A program made the translations under genes and the position numbers. A DNA stretch of 64,000 bases. Source: Corella eumyota. Taxonomy: Eukaryota > Chordata > Ascidiacea > Phlebobranchia > Corellidae. The stretch covers positions 1,550,001 to 1,614,000 of the forward strand of contig OY720100.1 of NCBI GenBank assembly GCA_963082875.1, in the 5' to 3' direction. Positions 37,201-53,200 of this stretch are shown in pieces. The notes beneath the pieces were generated by a model. That model saw only the letters and a list, made by a program, of their open reading frames with translations, was not told where the DNA came from and ran no database searches. Positions within the stretch are counted from its first letter, which is position 1, and every line of letters begins with the position of its first letter.

Positions 37201-40200
37201 CCAACAGAACAATTATTTTTCGATTTAAATGTTTTTAATTTTTTTTAAAAAATTTGTATTCAATAGCATTGGCCAAAAATATCACGTGACCTAATTAAAC
37301 CCAGAATAAAAATTTGCTGTAACTTTTGTTTTACTGAAAATTTTTGCGAAATGTTTTATCTTGAATGTTAGTTAGGTCAATGCGCATCTAATAAAATATA
37401 AAATTTTAGGTTTTAGACTTCATCAATTTTTAATAAAAGTGTCATAACATTTATGAATATTAATATTTTCAAAAAATATTTTGTAAACACGTTTATTAGA
37501 CCCGTGCAGTTCTAACAGAACAATTATTTTTTGATTTAAAATTTTTTAATTTTTTTCAAAAAATTTGTATTCAATAGCATTGGCCAAAAATATCACGTGA
37601 CCTAATTAAACCCAGAATAAAAATTTGCTGTAACTTTTGTTTTACTGAAAATTTTTGCGAAATGTTTTATCTTGAATGTTAGTTAGGTCAATGCGCATCT
37701 AATAAAATATAAAATTTTAGGTTTTAGACTTCAACAATTTTTAAAAAAAGTGTCATAACTTTTATGAATATTAAAATTTTTAAAAAATATTTTGTAAACA
37801 CGTTTATTGGACCCGTGCAGTTCCAACAGAACAATTAATTTTTGATTTAAAATTTTTTAATTTTTTTCAAAAAATTTGTATTCAATAGCATTGGCCAAAA
37901 ATATCACGTGACCTAATTAAACCCAGAATAAAAATTTGCTGTAACTTTTGTTTTACTGAAAATTTTTGCGAAATGTTTTATCTTTAATGTTAGTTAGGTC
38001 AATGCGCATCTAATAAAATATAAAATTTTAGGTTTTGAGACTTCATCAATTTTTAATAAAAGTGTCATAACTTTTATGAATATTAATATTTTCAAAAAAT
38101 ATTTTGTAAACACGTTTATTGGTCTCGTGCAGTTCCAACAGAACAATTAATTTTTGATTTAAAATTTTTTAATTTTTTTCAAAAAATTTGTATTCAATAG
38201 CATTGGCCAAAAATATCACGTGACCTAATTAAACCCAGAATAAAAATTTGCTGTAACTTTTGTTTTACTGAAAATTTTTGCGAAATGTTTTATCTTGAAT
38301 GTTAGTTAGGTCAATGCGCATCTAATAAAATATAAAATTTTAGGTTTTAGACTTCATCAATTTTTAATAAAAGTGTCATAACTTTTATGAATATTAATAT
38401 TTTCAAAAAATATTTTGTAAACACGTTTATTGGAACCGTGCAGTTCCAACAGAACAATTATTTTTTGATTTAAAATTTTTTAATTTTTTTCAAAAAATTT
38501 ATATTCAATAGCATTGGCCAAAAATATCACGTGACCTAATTAAACCCAGAATAAAAATTTGCTGTAACTTTTGTTTTACTAAAAATTTTTGCGAAGTGTT
38601 TTATCTTGAATGTTAGTTAGGTCAATGCGCATCTAATAAAATATAAAATTTTAGGTTTTGAGACTTCATCAATTTTTAATAAAAGTGTCATAACTTTTAT
38701 GAATATTAATATTTTCAAAAAATATTTTGTAAACACGTTTATTGGAACCGTGCAGTTCCAACAGAACAATTATTTTTTGATTTAAAATTTTTTAATTTTT
38801 TTCAAAAAATTTATATTCAATAGCATTGGCCAAAAATATCACGTGACCTAATTAAACCCAGAATAAAAATTTGCTGTAACTTTTGTTTTACTAAAAATTT
38901 TTGCGAAGTGTTTTATCTTGAATGTTAGTTAGGTCAATGCGCATCTAATAAAATATAAAATTTTAGGTTTTAGACTTCAACAATTTTTAAAAAAAGTGTC
39001 ATAACTTTTATGAATATTAAAAATTTTAAAAAATATTTTGTAAACACGTTTATTGGACCCGTGCAGTTCCAACAGAACAATTAATTTTTGATTTAAAATT
39101 TTTTAATTTTTTTTTTTAAATTTGTATTCAATAGCATTGGCCAAAAATATCACGTGACCTAATTAAACCCAGAATAAAAATTTGCTGTAACTTTTGTTTT
39201 ACAGAAAATTTTTGCGAAATGTTTTATCTTGAATGTTAGTTAGGTCAATGCGCATCTAATAAAATATAAAATTTTAGGTTTTAGACTTCATCAATTTTTA
39301 ATAAAAGTGTCATAACTTTTATGAATATTAATATTTTCAAAAAATATTTTGTAAACACGTTTATTGGACCCGTGCAGTTCTAACAGAACAATTATTTTTC
39401 GATTTAAAATTTTTTAATTTTTTTCAAAAAATTTGTATTTAATAGCATTGGCCAAAAATATCACGTGACCTAATTAAACCCAGAATAAAATTTTGCTGTA
39501 ACTTTTGTTTTACTGAAAATTTTTGCGAAATGTTTTATCTTGAATGTTAGTTAGGTCAATGCGCATCTAATAAAATATAAAATTTTAGGTTTTAGACTTC
39601 ATCAATTTTTAATAAAAGTGTCATAACTTTTATGAATATTAATATTTTCAAAAAATATTTTGTAATCACGTTTATTGAACCCGTGCAGTTCCAACAGAAC
39701 AATTATTTTTCGATTTAAATGTTTTTAATTTTTTTTAAAAAATTTGTATTCAATAGCATTGGCCAAAAATATCACGTGACCTAATTAAACCCAGAATAAA
39801 AATTTGCTGTAACTTTTGTTTTACTGAAAATTTTTGCGAAATGTTTTATCTTGACTGTTAGTTAGGGAATGCGCATCTAATAAAATATAAAATTTTAGGT
39901 TTTGAAACTTCATCAATTTTTAATAAAAGTGTCATAACTTTTATGAATATTAATATTTTCAAAAAATATTTTGTAAACACGTTTATTGGACCCGTGCAGT
40001 TCCAACAGAACAATTATTTTTTGATTTAAAATTTTTTAATTTTTTTTTAAAAATTTGTATTCAATAGCATTGGCCAAAAATATCACGTGACCTAATTAAA
40101 CCCAGAATAAAAATTTGCTGTAACTTTTGTTTTACTAAAAATTTTTGCGAAATGTTTTATCTTGAATGTTAGTTAGGTCAATAATGCGCATCTAATAAAA

Positions 40201-43200
40201 TATAAAATTTTAGGTTTTAGACTTCATCAATTTTTAATAAAAGTGTCATAACTTTTATGAATATTAATATTTTCAAAAAATATTTTGTAAACACGTTTAT
40301 TGGACCCGTGCAGTTCTAACAGAACAATTATTTTTCGATTTAAAATTTTTTAATTTTTTTCAAAAAATTTGTATTCAATAGCATTGGCCAAAAATATCAC
40401 GTGACCTAATTAAACCCAGAATAAAAATTTGCTGTAACTTTTGTTTTACTGAAAATTTTTGCGAAATGTTTTATCTTGAATGTTAGTTAGGTCAATGCGC
40501 ATCTAATAAAATATAAAATTTTAGGTTTTAGACTTCATCAATTTTTAATAAAAGTGTCATAACTTTTATGAATATTAATATTTTCAAAAAATATTTTGTA
40601 AACACGTTTATTGGACCCGTGCAGTTCTAACAGAACAATTATTTTTCGATTTAAAATTTTTTAATTTTTTTCAAAAAATTTGTATTCAATAGCATTGGCT
40701 AAAAATATCACGTGACCTAATTAAACCCAGAATAAAAATTTGCTGTAACTTTTGTTTTACTGAAAATTTTTGCGAAATGTTTTATCTTGAATGTTAGTTA
40801 GGTCAATGCGCATCTAATAAAATATAAAATTTTAGGTTTTAGACTTCATCAATTTTTAATAAAAGTGTCATAACTTTTATGAATATTAATATTTTTAAAA
40901 AATATTTTGTAAACACGTTTATTGGATCCGTGCAGTTCTAACAGAACAATTATTTTTTGATTTAAAATTTTTTAATTTTTTTCAAAAAATTTGTATTTAA
41001 TAGCCTTGGCCAAAAATATCACGTGACCTAATTAAACCCAGAATAAAAATTTGCTGTAACTTTTGTTTTACTGAAAATTTTTGCGAAATGTTTTATCTTG
41101 AATGTTAGTTAGGTCAATGCGCATCTAATAAAATATAAAATTTTAGGTTTTAGACTTCATCAATTTTTAATAAAAGTGTCATAACTTTTATGAATATTAA
41201 TATTTTTAAAAAATATTTTGTAAACACGTTTATTGGACCCGTGCAGTTCTAACAGAACAATTATTTTTTGATTTAAAATTTTTTAATTTTTTTCAAAAAA
41301 TTTGTATTTAATAGCCTTGGCCAAAAATATCACGTGACCTAATTAAACCCAGAATAAAAATTTGCTGTAACTTTTGTTTTACTGAAAATGTTTGCGAAAT
41401 GTTTTATCTTGAATGTTAGTTAGGTCAATGCGCATCTAATAAAATATAAAATTTTAGGTTTTAGACTTCATCAATTTTTAATAAAAGTGTCATAACTTTT
41501 ATGAATATTAATATTTTCAAAAAATATTTTGTAAACACGTTTATTGGACCCGTGCAGTTCCAACAGAACAATTATTTTTTGATTTAAATGTTTTTAATTT
41601 TTTTTAAAAAATTTGTATTCAATAGCATTGGCCAAAAATATCACGTGACCTAATTAAACCCAGAATAAAAATTTGCTGTAACTTTTGTTTTACTGAAAAT
41701 TTTTGCGAAATGTTTTATCTTGAATGTTAGTTAGGTCAATGCGCATCTAATAAAATATAAAATTTTAGGTTTTAGACTTCATCAATTTTTAATAAAAGTG
41801 TCATAACATTTATGAATATTAATATTTTCAAAAAATATTTTGTAAACACGTTTATTGGACCCGTGCAGTTCCAACAGAACAATTATTTTTCGATTTAAAA
41901 TTTTTTAATTTTTTTCAAAAAATTTGTATTCAATAGCATTGGCCAAAAATATCACGTGACCTAATTAAACCCAGAATAAAAATTTGCTGTAACTTTTGTT
42001 TTACTGAAAATTTTTGCGAAATGTTTTATCTTGAATGTTAGTTAGGTCAATGCGCATCTAATAAAATATAAAATTTTAGGTTTTAGACTTCATCAATTTT
42101 TAATAAAAGTGTCATAACTTTTATGAATATTAATATTTTCAAAAAATATTTTGTAAACACGTTTATTGGAACCGTGCAGTTCCAACAGAACAATTATTTT
42201 TCGATTTAAAATTTTTTAATTTTTTTCAAAAAATTTATATTCAATAGCATTGGCCAAAAATATCACGTGACCTAATTAAACCCAGAATAAAAATTTGCTG
42301 TAACTTTTGTTTTACTAAAAATTTTTGCGAAATGTTTTATCTTGAATGTTAGTTAGGTCAATGCGCATCTAATAAAATATAAAATTTTAGGTTTTAGACT
42401 TCAACAATTTTTAAAAAAAGTGTCATAACTTTTATGAATATTAAAATTTTTAAAAAATATTTTGTAAACACGTTTATTGGACCCGTGCAGTTCCAACAGA
42501 ACAATTAATTTTTGATTTAAAATTTTTTAATTTTTTTTTTTAAATTTGTATTCAATAGCATTGGCCAAAAATATCACGTGACCTAATTAAACCCAGAATA
42601 AAAATTTGCTGTAACTTTTGTTTTACAGAAAATTTTTGCGAAATGTTTTATCTTGAATGTTAGTTAGGTCAATGCGCATCTAATAAAATATAAAATTTTA
42701 GGTTTTAGACTTCATCAATTTTTAATAAAAGTGTCATAACTTTTATGAATATTAATATTTTCAAAAAATATTTTGTAAACACGTTTATTGGACCCGTGCA
42801 GTTCTAACAGAACAATTATTTTTCGATTTAAAATTTTTTAATTTTTTTCAAAAAATTTGTATTTAATAGCATTGGCCAAAAATATCACGTGACCTAATTA
42901 AACCCAGAATAAAATTTTGCTGTAACTTTTGTTTTACTGAAAATTTTTGCGAAATGTTTTATCTTGAATGTTAGTTAGGTCAATGCGCATCTAATAAAAT
43001 ATAAAATTTTAGGTTTTAGACTTCATCAATTTTTAATAAAAGTGTCATAACTTTTATGAATATTAATATTTTCAAAAAATATTTTGTAATCACGTTTATT
43101 GAACCCGTGCAGTTCCAACAGAACAATTATTTTTCGATTTAAATGTTTTTAATTTTTTTTAAAAAATTTGTATTCAATAGCATTGGCCAAAAATATCACG

Positions 43201-46200
43201 TGACCTAATTAAACCCAGAATAAAAATTTGCTGTAACTTTTGTTTTACTGAAAATTTTTGCGAAATGTTTTATCTTGAATGTTAGTTAGGTCAATGCGCA
43301 TCTAATAAAATATAAAATTTTAGGTTTTAGACTTCATCAATTTTTAATAAAAGTGTCATAACATTTATGAATATTAATATTTTCAAAAAATATTTTGTAA
43401 ACACGTTTATTAGACCCGTGCAGTTCTAACAGAACAATTATTTTTTGATTTAAAATTTTTTAATTTTTTTCAAAAAATTTGTATTCAATAGCATTGGCCA
43501 AAAATATCACGTGACCTAATTAAACCCAGAATAAAAATTTGCTGTAACTTTTGTTTTACTGAAAATTTTTGCGAAATGTTTTATCTTGAATGTTAGTTAG
43601 GTCAATGCGCATCTAATAAAATATAAAATTTTAGGTTTTAGACTTCAACAATTTTTAAAAAAAGTGTCATAACTTTTATGAATATTAAAATTTTTAAAAA
43701 ATATTTTGTAAACACGTTTATTGGACCCGTGCAGTTCCAACAGAACAATTAATTTTTGATTTAAAATTTTTTAATTTTTTTCAAAAAATTTGTATTCAAT
43801 AGCATTGGCCAAAAATATCACGTGACCTAATTAAACCCAGAATAAAAATTTGCTGTAACTTTTGTTTTACTGAAAATTTTTGCGAAATGTTTTATCTTTA
43901 ATGTTAGTTAGGTCAATGCGCATCTAATAAAATATAAAATTTTAGGTTTTGAGACTTCATCAATTTTTAATAAAAGTGTCATAACTTTTATGAATATTAA
44001 TATTTTCAAAAAATATTTTGTAAACACGTTTATTGGTCTCGTGCAGTTCCAACAGAACAATTAATTTTTGATTTAAAATTTTTTAATTTTTTTCAAAAAA
44101 TTTGTATTCAATAGCATTGGCCAAAAATATCACGTGACCTAATTAAACCCAGAATAAAAATTTGCTGTAACTTTTGTTTTACTGAAAATTTTTGCGAAAT
44201 GTTTTATCTTGAATGTTAGTTAGGTCAATGCGCATCTAATAAAATATAAAATTTTAGGTTTTAGACTTCATCAATTTTTAATAAAAGTGTCATAACTTTT
44301 ATGAATATTAATATTTTCAAAAAATATTTTGTAAACACGTTTATTGGACCCGTGCAGTTCCAACAGAACAATTAATTTTTGATTTAAAATTTTTTAATTT
44401 TTTTTTTTAAATTTGTATTCAATAGCATTGGCCAAAAATATCACGTGACCTAATTAAACCCAGAATAAAAATTTGCTGTAACTTTTGTTTTACAGAAAAT
44501 TTTTGCGAAATGTTTTATCTTGAATGTTAGTTAGGTCAATGCGCATCTAATAAAATATAAAATTTTAGGTTTTAGACTTCATCAATTTTTAATAAAAGTG
44601 TCATAACTTTTATGAATATTAATATTTTCAAAAAATATTTTGTAAACACGTTTATTGGACCCGTGCAGTTCTAACAGAACAGTTATTTTTCGATTTAAAA
44701 TTTTTTAATTTTTTTCAAAAAATTTGTATTTAATAGCATTGGCCAAAAATATCACGTGACCTAATTAAACCCAGAATAAAATTTTGCTGTAACTTTTGTT
44801 TTACTGAAAATTTTTGCGAAATGTTTTATCTTGAATGTTAGTTAGGTCAATGCGCATCTAATAAAATATAAAATTTTAGGTTTTAGACTTCATCAATTTT
44901 TAATAAAAGTGTCATAACTTTTATGAATATTAATAGTTTCAAAAAATATTTTGTAATCACGTTTATTGAACCCGTGCAGTTCCAACAGAACAATTATTTT
45001 TCGATTTAAATGTTTTTAATTTTTTTTAAAAAATTTGTATTCAATAGCATTGGCCAAAAATATCACGTGACCTAATTAAACCCAGAATAAAAATTTGCTG
45101 TAACTTTTGTTTTACTGAAAATTTTTGCGAAATGTTTTATCTTGACTGTTAGTTAGGGAATGCGCATCTAATAAAATATAAAATTTTAGGTTTTGAAACT
45201 TCATCAATTTTTAATAAAAGTGTCATAACTTTTATGAATATTAATATTTTCAAAAAATATTTTGTAAACACGTTTATTGGACCCGTGCAGTTCCAACAGA
45301 ACAATTATTTTTTGATTTAAAATTTTTTAATTTTTTTTTAAAAATTTGTATTCAATAGCATTGGCCAAAAATATCACGTGACCTAATTAAACCCAGAATA
45401 AAAATTTGCTGTAACTTTTGTTTTACTAAAAATTTTTGCGAAATGTTTTATCTTGAATGTTAGTTAGGTCAATAATGCGCATCTAATAAAATATAAAATT
45501 TTAGGTTTTAGACTTCATCAATTTTTAATAAAAGTGTCATAACTTTTATGAATATTAATATTTTCAAAAAATATTTCGTAAACACGTTTATTGGACCCGT
45601 GCAGTTCCAACAGAACAATTATTTTTCGATTTAAAATTTTTTAATTTTTTTCAAAAAATTTGTATTCAATAGCATTGGCCAAAAATATCACGTGACCTAA
45701 TTAAACCCAGAATAAAAATTTGCTGTAACTTTTGTTTTACTAAAAATTTTTGCGAAATGTTTTATCTTGAATGTTAGTTAGGTCAATAATGCGCATGTAA
45801 TAAAATATAAAATTTTAGGTTTTAGACTTCATCAATTTTTAATAAAAGTGTCATAACTTTTATGAATATTAATATTTTCAAAAAATATTTCGTAAACACG
45901 TTTATTGGACCCGTGCAGTTCCAACAGAACAATTATTTTTCGATTTAAAATTTTTTAATTTTTTTCAAAAAATTTGTATTCAATAGCATTGGCTCAAAAT
46001 ATCACGTGACCTAATTAAACCCAGAATAAAAATTTGCTGTAACTTTTTATTTTACTGAAAATTTTTGCGAAATGTTTTATCTTGAATGTTAGTTAGGTCA
46101 ATGCGCATCTAATAAAATATAAAATTTTAGGTTTTGAGACTTCATCAATTTTTAATAAAAGTGTCATAACTTTTATGAATATTAATATTTTCAAAAAATA

Positions 46201-49200
46201 TTTTGTAAACACGTTTATTGGACCCGTGCAGTTCCAACAGAACAATTATTTTTTGATTTAAAATTTTTTAATTTTTTTCAAAAAATTTGTATTCAATAGC
46301 ATTGGCCAAAAATATTACGTGACCTAATTAAACCCAGAATAAAAATTTGCTGTAACTTTTGTTTTACTAAAAATTTTTGCGAAATGTGTTATCTTGAATG
46401 TTAGTTAGGTCAATAATGCGCATCTAATAAAATATAAAATTTTAGGTTTTAGACTTCATCAATTTTTAATAAAAGTGTCATAACTTTTATGAATATTAAT
46501 ATTTTCAAAAAATATTTCGTAAACACGTTTATTGGACCCGTGCAGTTCCAACAGAACAATTATTTTTCGATTTAAAATTTTTTAATTTTTTTCAAAAAAT
46601 TTGTATTCAATAGCATTGGCCAAAAATATCACGTGACCTAATTAAACCCAGAATAAAAATTTGCTGTAACTTTTGTTTTACTAAAAATTTTTGCGAAATG
46701 TTTTATCTTGAATGTTAGTTAGGTCAATAATGCGCATGTAATAAAATATAAAATTTTAGGTTTTAGACTTCATCAATTTTTAATAAAAGTGTCATAACTT
46801 TTATGAATATTAATATTTTCAAAAAATATTTCGTAAACACGTTTATTGGACCCGTGCAGTTCCAACAGAACAATTATTTTTCGATTTAAAATTTTTTAAT
46901 TTTTTTCAAAAAATTTGTATTCAATAGCATTGGTTCAAAATATCACGTGACCTAATTAAACCCAGAATAAAAATTTGCTGTAACTTTTTGTTTTACTGAA
47001 AATTTTTGCGAAATGTTTTATCTTGAATGTTAGTTAGGTCAATGCGCATCTAATAAAATATAAAATTTTAGGTTTTGAGACTTCATCAATTTTTAATAAA
47101 AGTGTCATAACTTTTATGAATATTAATATTTTCAAAAAATATTTTGTAAACACGTTTATTGGACCCGTGCAGTTCCAACAGAACAATTATTTTTTGATTT
47201 AAAATTTTTTAATTTTTTTCAAAAAATTTGTATTCAATAGCATTGGCCAAAAATATCACGTGACCTAATTAAACCCAGAATAAAAATTTGCTGTAACTTT
47301 TGTTTTACTAAAAATTTTTGCGAAATGTTTTATCTTGAATGTTAGTTAGGTCAATAATGCGCATCTAATAAAATATAAAATTTTAGGTTTTAGACTTCAT
47401 CAATTTTTAATAAAAGTGTCATAACTTTTATGAATATTAATATTTTCAAAAAATATTTCGTAAACACGTTTATTGGACCCGTGCAGTTCCAACAGAACAA
47501 TTATTTTTCGAATTAAAATTTTTTAATTTTTTTCAAAAAATTTGTATTCAATAGCATTGGCTAAAAATATCACGTGACCTAATTAAACCCAGAATAAAAA
47601 TTTGCTGTAACTTTTTGTTTTACTGAAAATTTTTGCGAAATGTTTTATCTTGAATGTTAGTTAGGTCAATGCGCATCTAATAAAATATAAAATTTTAGGT
47701 TTTGAGACTTCATCAATTTTTAATAAAAGTGTCATAACTTTTATGAATATTAATATTTTCAAAAAATATTTTGTAAACACGTTTATTGGACCCGTGCAGT
47801 TCCAACAGAACAATTATTTTTTGATTTAAAATTTTTTAATTTTTTTCAAAAAATTTATATTCAATAGCATTGGCCAAAAATATCACGTGACCTAATTAAA
47901 CCCAGAATAAAAATTTGCTGTAACTTTTGTTTTACTAAAAATTTTTGCGAAGTGTTTTATCTTGAATGTTAGTTAGGTCAATGCGCATCTAATAAAATAT
48001 AAAATTTTAGGTTTTAGACTTCAACAATTTTTAAAAAAAGTGTCATAACTTTTATGAATATTAAAATTTTTAAAAAATATTTTGTAAACACGTTTATTGG
48101 ACCCGTGCAGTTCCAACAGAACAATTAATTTTTGATTTAAAATTTTTTAATTTTTTTTTTTAAATTTGTATTCAATAGCATTGGCCAAAAATATCACGTG
48201 ACCTAATTAAACCCAGAATAAAAATTTGCTGTAACTTTTGTTTTACAGAAAATTTTTGCGAAATGTTTTATCTTGAATGTTAGTTAGGTCAATGCGCATC
48301 TAATAAAATATAAAATTTTAGGTTTTAGACTTCATCAATTTTTAATAAAAGTGTCATAACTTTTATGAATATTAATATTTTCAAAAAATATTTTGTAAAC
48401 ACGTTTATTGGACCCGTGCAGTTCTAACAGAACAATTATTTTTCGATTTAAAATTTTTTAATTTTTTTCAAAAAATTTGTATTCAATAGCATTGGCCAAA
48501 AATATCACGTGACCTAATTAAACCCAGAATAAAATTTTGCTGTAACTTTTGTTTTACTGAAAATTTTTGCGAAATGTTTTATCTTGAATGTTAGTTAGGT
48601 CAATGCGCATCTAATAAAATATAAAATTTTAGGTTTTAGACTTCATCAATTTTTAATAAAAGTGTCATAACTTTTATGAATATTAATATTTTCAAAAAAT
48701 ATTTTGTAATCACGTTTATTGAACCCGTGCAGTTCCAACAGAACAATTATTTTTCAATTTAAATGTTTTTAATTTTTTTTAAAAAATTTGTATTCAATAG
48801 CATTGGCCAAAAATATCACGTGACCTAATTAAACCCAGAATAAAAATTTGCTGTAACTTTTGTTTTACTGAAAATTTTTGCGAAATGTTTTATCTTGACT
48901 GTTAGTTAGGGAATGCGCATCTAATAAAATATAAAATTTTAGGTTTTGAAACTTCATCAATTTTTAATAAAAGTGTCATAACTTTTATGAATATTAATAT
49001 TTTCAAAAAATATTTCGTAAACACGTTTATTGGACCCGTGCAGTTCCAACAGAACAATTATTTTTTGATTTAAAATTTTTTAATTTTTTTTTAAAAATTT
49101 GTATTCAATAGCATTGGCCAAAAATATCACGTGACCTAATTAAACCCAGAATAAAAATTTGCTGTAACTTTTGTTTTACTAAAAATTTTTGCGAAATGTT

Positions 49201-50279
49201 TTATCTTGAATGTTAGTTAGGTCAATAATGCGCATGTAATAAAATATAAAATTTTAGGTTTTAGACTTCATCAATTTTTAATAAAAGTGTCATAACTTTT
49301 ATGAATATTAATATTTTCAAAAAATATTTCGTAAACACGTTTATTGGACCCGTGCAGTTCCAACAGAACAATTATTTTTCGATTTAAAATTTTTTAATTT
49401 TTTTCAAAAAATTTGTATTCAATAGCATTGGCTTAAAATATCACGTGACCTAATTAAACCCAGAATAAAAATTTGCTGTAACTTTTTGTTTTACTGAAAA
49501 TTTTTGCGAAATGTTTTATCTTGAATGTTAGTTAGGTCAATGCGCATCTAATAAAATATAAAATTTTAGGTTTTGAGACTTCATCAATTTTTAATAAAAG
49601 TGTCATAACTTTTATGAATATTAATATTTTCAAAAAATATTTTGTAAACACGTTTATTGGACCCGTGCAGTTCCAACAGAACAATTATTTTTTGATTTAA
49701 AATTTTTTAATTTTTTTCAAAAAATTTGTATTCAATAGCATTGGCCAAAAATATCACGTGACCTAATTAAACCCAGAATAAAAATTTGCTGTAACTTTTG
49801 TTTTACTAAAAATTTTTGCGAAATGTTTTATCTTGAATGTTAGTTAGGTCAATAATGCGCATCTAATAAAATATAAAATTTTAGGTTTTAGACTTCATCA
49901 ATTTTTAATAAAAGTGTCATAACTTTTATGAATATTAATATTTTCAAAAAATATTTCGTAAACACGTTTATTGGACCCGTGCAGTTCCAACAGAACAATT
50001 ATTTTTCGATTTAAAATTTTTTAATTTTTTTCAAAAAATTTATATTCAATAGCATTGGCCAAAAATATCACGTGACCTAATTAAACCCAGAATAAAAATT
50101 TGCTGTAACTTTTGTTTTACTGAAAATTTTTGCGAAATGTTTTATCTTGAATGTTAGTTAGGTCAATAATGCGCATCTAATAAAATATAAAATTTTAGGT
50201 TTTAGACTTCATCAATTTTTAATAAAAGTGTCATAACTTTTATGAATATTAATATTTTCAAAAAATATTTCGTAAACAC

Positions 50280-53200
50280 GTTTATTGGTCTCGTGCAGTT
50301 CCAACAGAACAATTAATTTTTGATTTAAAATTTTTTAATTTTTTTCAAAAAATTTGTATTCAATAGCATTGGCCAAAAATATCACGTGACCTAATTAAAC
50401 CCAGAATAAAAATTTGCTGTAACTTTTGTTTTACTGAAAATTTTTGCGAAATGTGTTATCTTGAATGTTAGTTAGGTCAATGCGCATCTAATAAAATATA
50501 AAATTTTAGGTTTTGAGACTTCATCAATTTTTAATAAAAGTGTCATAACTTTTATGAATATTAATATTTTCAAAAAATATTTTGTAAACACGTTTATTGG
50601 ACTCGTGCAGTTCCAACAGAACAATTATTTTTTGATTTAAAATTTTTTAATTTTTTTCAAAAAATTTATATTCAATAGCATTGGCCAAAAATATCACGTG
50701 ACCTAATTAAACCCAGAATAAAAATTTGCTGTAACTTTTGTTTTACTGAAAATTTTTGCGAAATGTTTTATCTTGAATGTTAGTTAGGTCAATGCGCATC
50801 TAATAAAATATAAAATTTTAGGTTTTAGACTTCAACAATTTTTAAAAAAAGTGTCATAACTTTTATGAATATTAATATTTTCAAAAAATATTTTGTAAAC
50901 ACGTTTATTGGACCCGTGCAGTTCCAACAGAACAATTATTTTTTGATTTAAAATTTTTTAATTTTTTTCAAAAAATTTGTATTCAATAGCATTGGCTAAA
51001 AATATCACGTGACCTAATTAAACCCAGAATAAAAATTTGCTGTAACTTTTTGTTTTACTGAAAATTTTTGCGAAATGTTTTATCTTGAATGTTAGTTAGG
51101 TCAATGCGCATCTAATAAAATATAAAATTTTAGGTTTTGAGTCTTCATCAATTTTTAATAAAAGTGTCATAACTTTTATGAATATTAATATTTTCAAAAA
51201 ATATTTTGTAAACACGTTTATTGGACCCGTGCAGTTCCAACAGAACAATTATTTTTTGATTTAAAATTTTTTAATTTTTTTCAAAAAATTTATATTCAAT
51301 AGCATTGGCCAAAAATATCACGTGACCTAATTAAACCCAGAATAAAAATTTGCTGTAACTTTTGTTTTACTGAAAATTTTTGCGAAATGTTTTATCTTGA
51401 ATGTTAGTTAGGTCAATGCGCATCTAATAAAATATAAAATTTTAGGTTTTAGACTTCAACAATTTTTAAAAAAAGTGTCATAACTTTTATGAATATTAAA
51501 ATTTTTAAAAAATATTTTGTAAACACGTTTATTGGACCCGTGCAGTTCCAACAGAACAATTAATTTTTGATTTAAAATTTTTTAATTTTTTTTTTTAAAT
51601 TTGTATTCAATAGCATTGGCCAAAAATATCACGTGACCTAATTAAACCCAGAATAAAATTTTGCTGTAACTTTTGTTTTACTGAAAATTTTTGCGAAATG
51701 TTTTATCTTGAATGTTAGTTAGGTCAATGCGCATCTAATAAAATATAAAATTTTAGGTTTTGAGACTTCATCAATTTTTAATAAAAGTGTCATACTTTTA
51801 TGAATATTAATATTTTCAAAAAATATTTTGTAAACACGTTTATTGGTCTCGTGCAGTTCCAACAGAACAATTAATTTTTGATTTAAAATTTTTTAATTTT
51901 TTTCAAAAAATTTGTATTCAATAGCATTGGCTAAAAATAACACGTGACCTAATTAAACCCAGAATAAAAATTTGCTGTAACTTTTTGTTTTACTGAAAAT
52001 TTTTGCGAAATGTTTTATCTTGAATGTTAGTTAGGTCAATGCGCATCTAATAAAATATAAAATTTTAGGTTTTGAGACTTCATCAATTTTTAATAAAAGT
52101 GTCATAACTTTTATGAATATTAATATTTTCAAAAAATATTTTGTAAACACGTTTATTGGACCCGTGCAGTTCCAACAGAACAATTATTTTTTGATTTAAA
52201 ATTTTTTACTTTTTTTCAAAAAATTTATATTCAATAGCATTGGCCAAAAATATCACGTGACCTAATTAAACCCAGAATAAAAATTTGCTGTAACTTTTGT
52301 TTTACTGAAAATTTTTGCGAAATGTTTTATCTTGAATGTTAGTTAGGTCAATAATGCGCATCTAATAAAATATAAAATTTTAGGTTTTAGACTTCATCAA
52401 TTTTTAATAAAAGTGTCATAACTTTTATGAATATTAATATTTTCAAAAAATATTTCGTAAACACGTTTATTGGTCTCGTGCAGTTCCAACAGAACAATTA
52501 ATTTTTGATTTAAAATTTTTTAATTTTTTTCAAAAAATTTGTATTCAATAGCATTGGCCAAAAATATCACGTGACCTAATTAAACCCAGAATAAAAATTT
52601 GCTGTAACTTTTGTTTTACTGAAAATTTTTGCGAAATGTGTTATCTTGAATGTTAGTTAGGTCAATGCGCATCTAATAAAATATAAAATTTTAGGTTTTG
52701 AGACTTCATCAATTTTTAATAAAAGTGTCATAACTTTTATGAATATTAATATTTTCAAAAAATATTTTGTAAACACGTTTATTGGACTCGTGCAGTTCCA
52801 ACAGAACAATTATTTTTTGATTTAAAATTTTTTAATTTTTTTCAAAAAATTTATATTCAATAGCATTGGCCAAAAATATCACGTGACCTAATTAAACCCA
52901 GAATAAAAATTTGCTGTAACTTTTGTTTTACTGAAAATTTTTGCAAAATGTTTTATCTTGAATGTTAGTTAGGTCAATGCGCATCTAATAAAATATAAAA
53001 TTTTAGGTTTTAGACTTCAACAATTTTTAAAAAAAGTGTCATAACTTTTATGAATATTAATATTTTCAAAAAATATTTTGTAAACACGTTTATTGGACCC
53101 GTGCAGTTCCAACAGAACAATTATTTTTTGATTTAAAATTTTTTAATTTTTTTCAAAAAATTTGTATTCAATAGCATTGGCTAAAAATATCACGTGACCT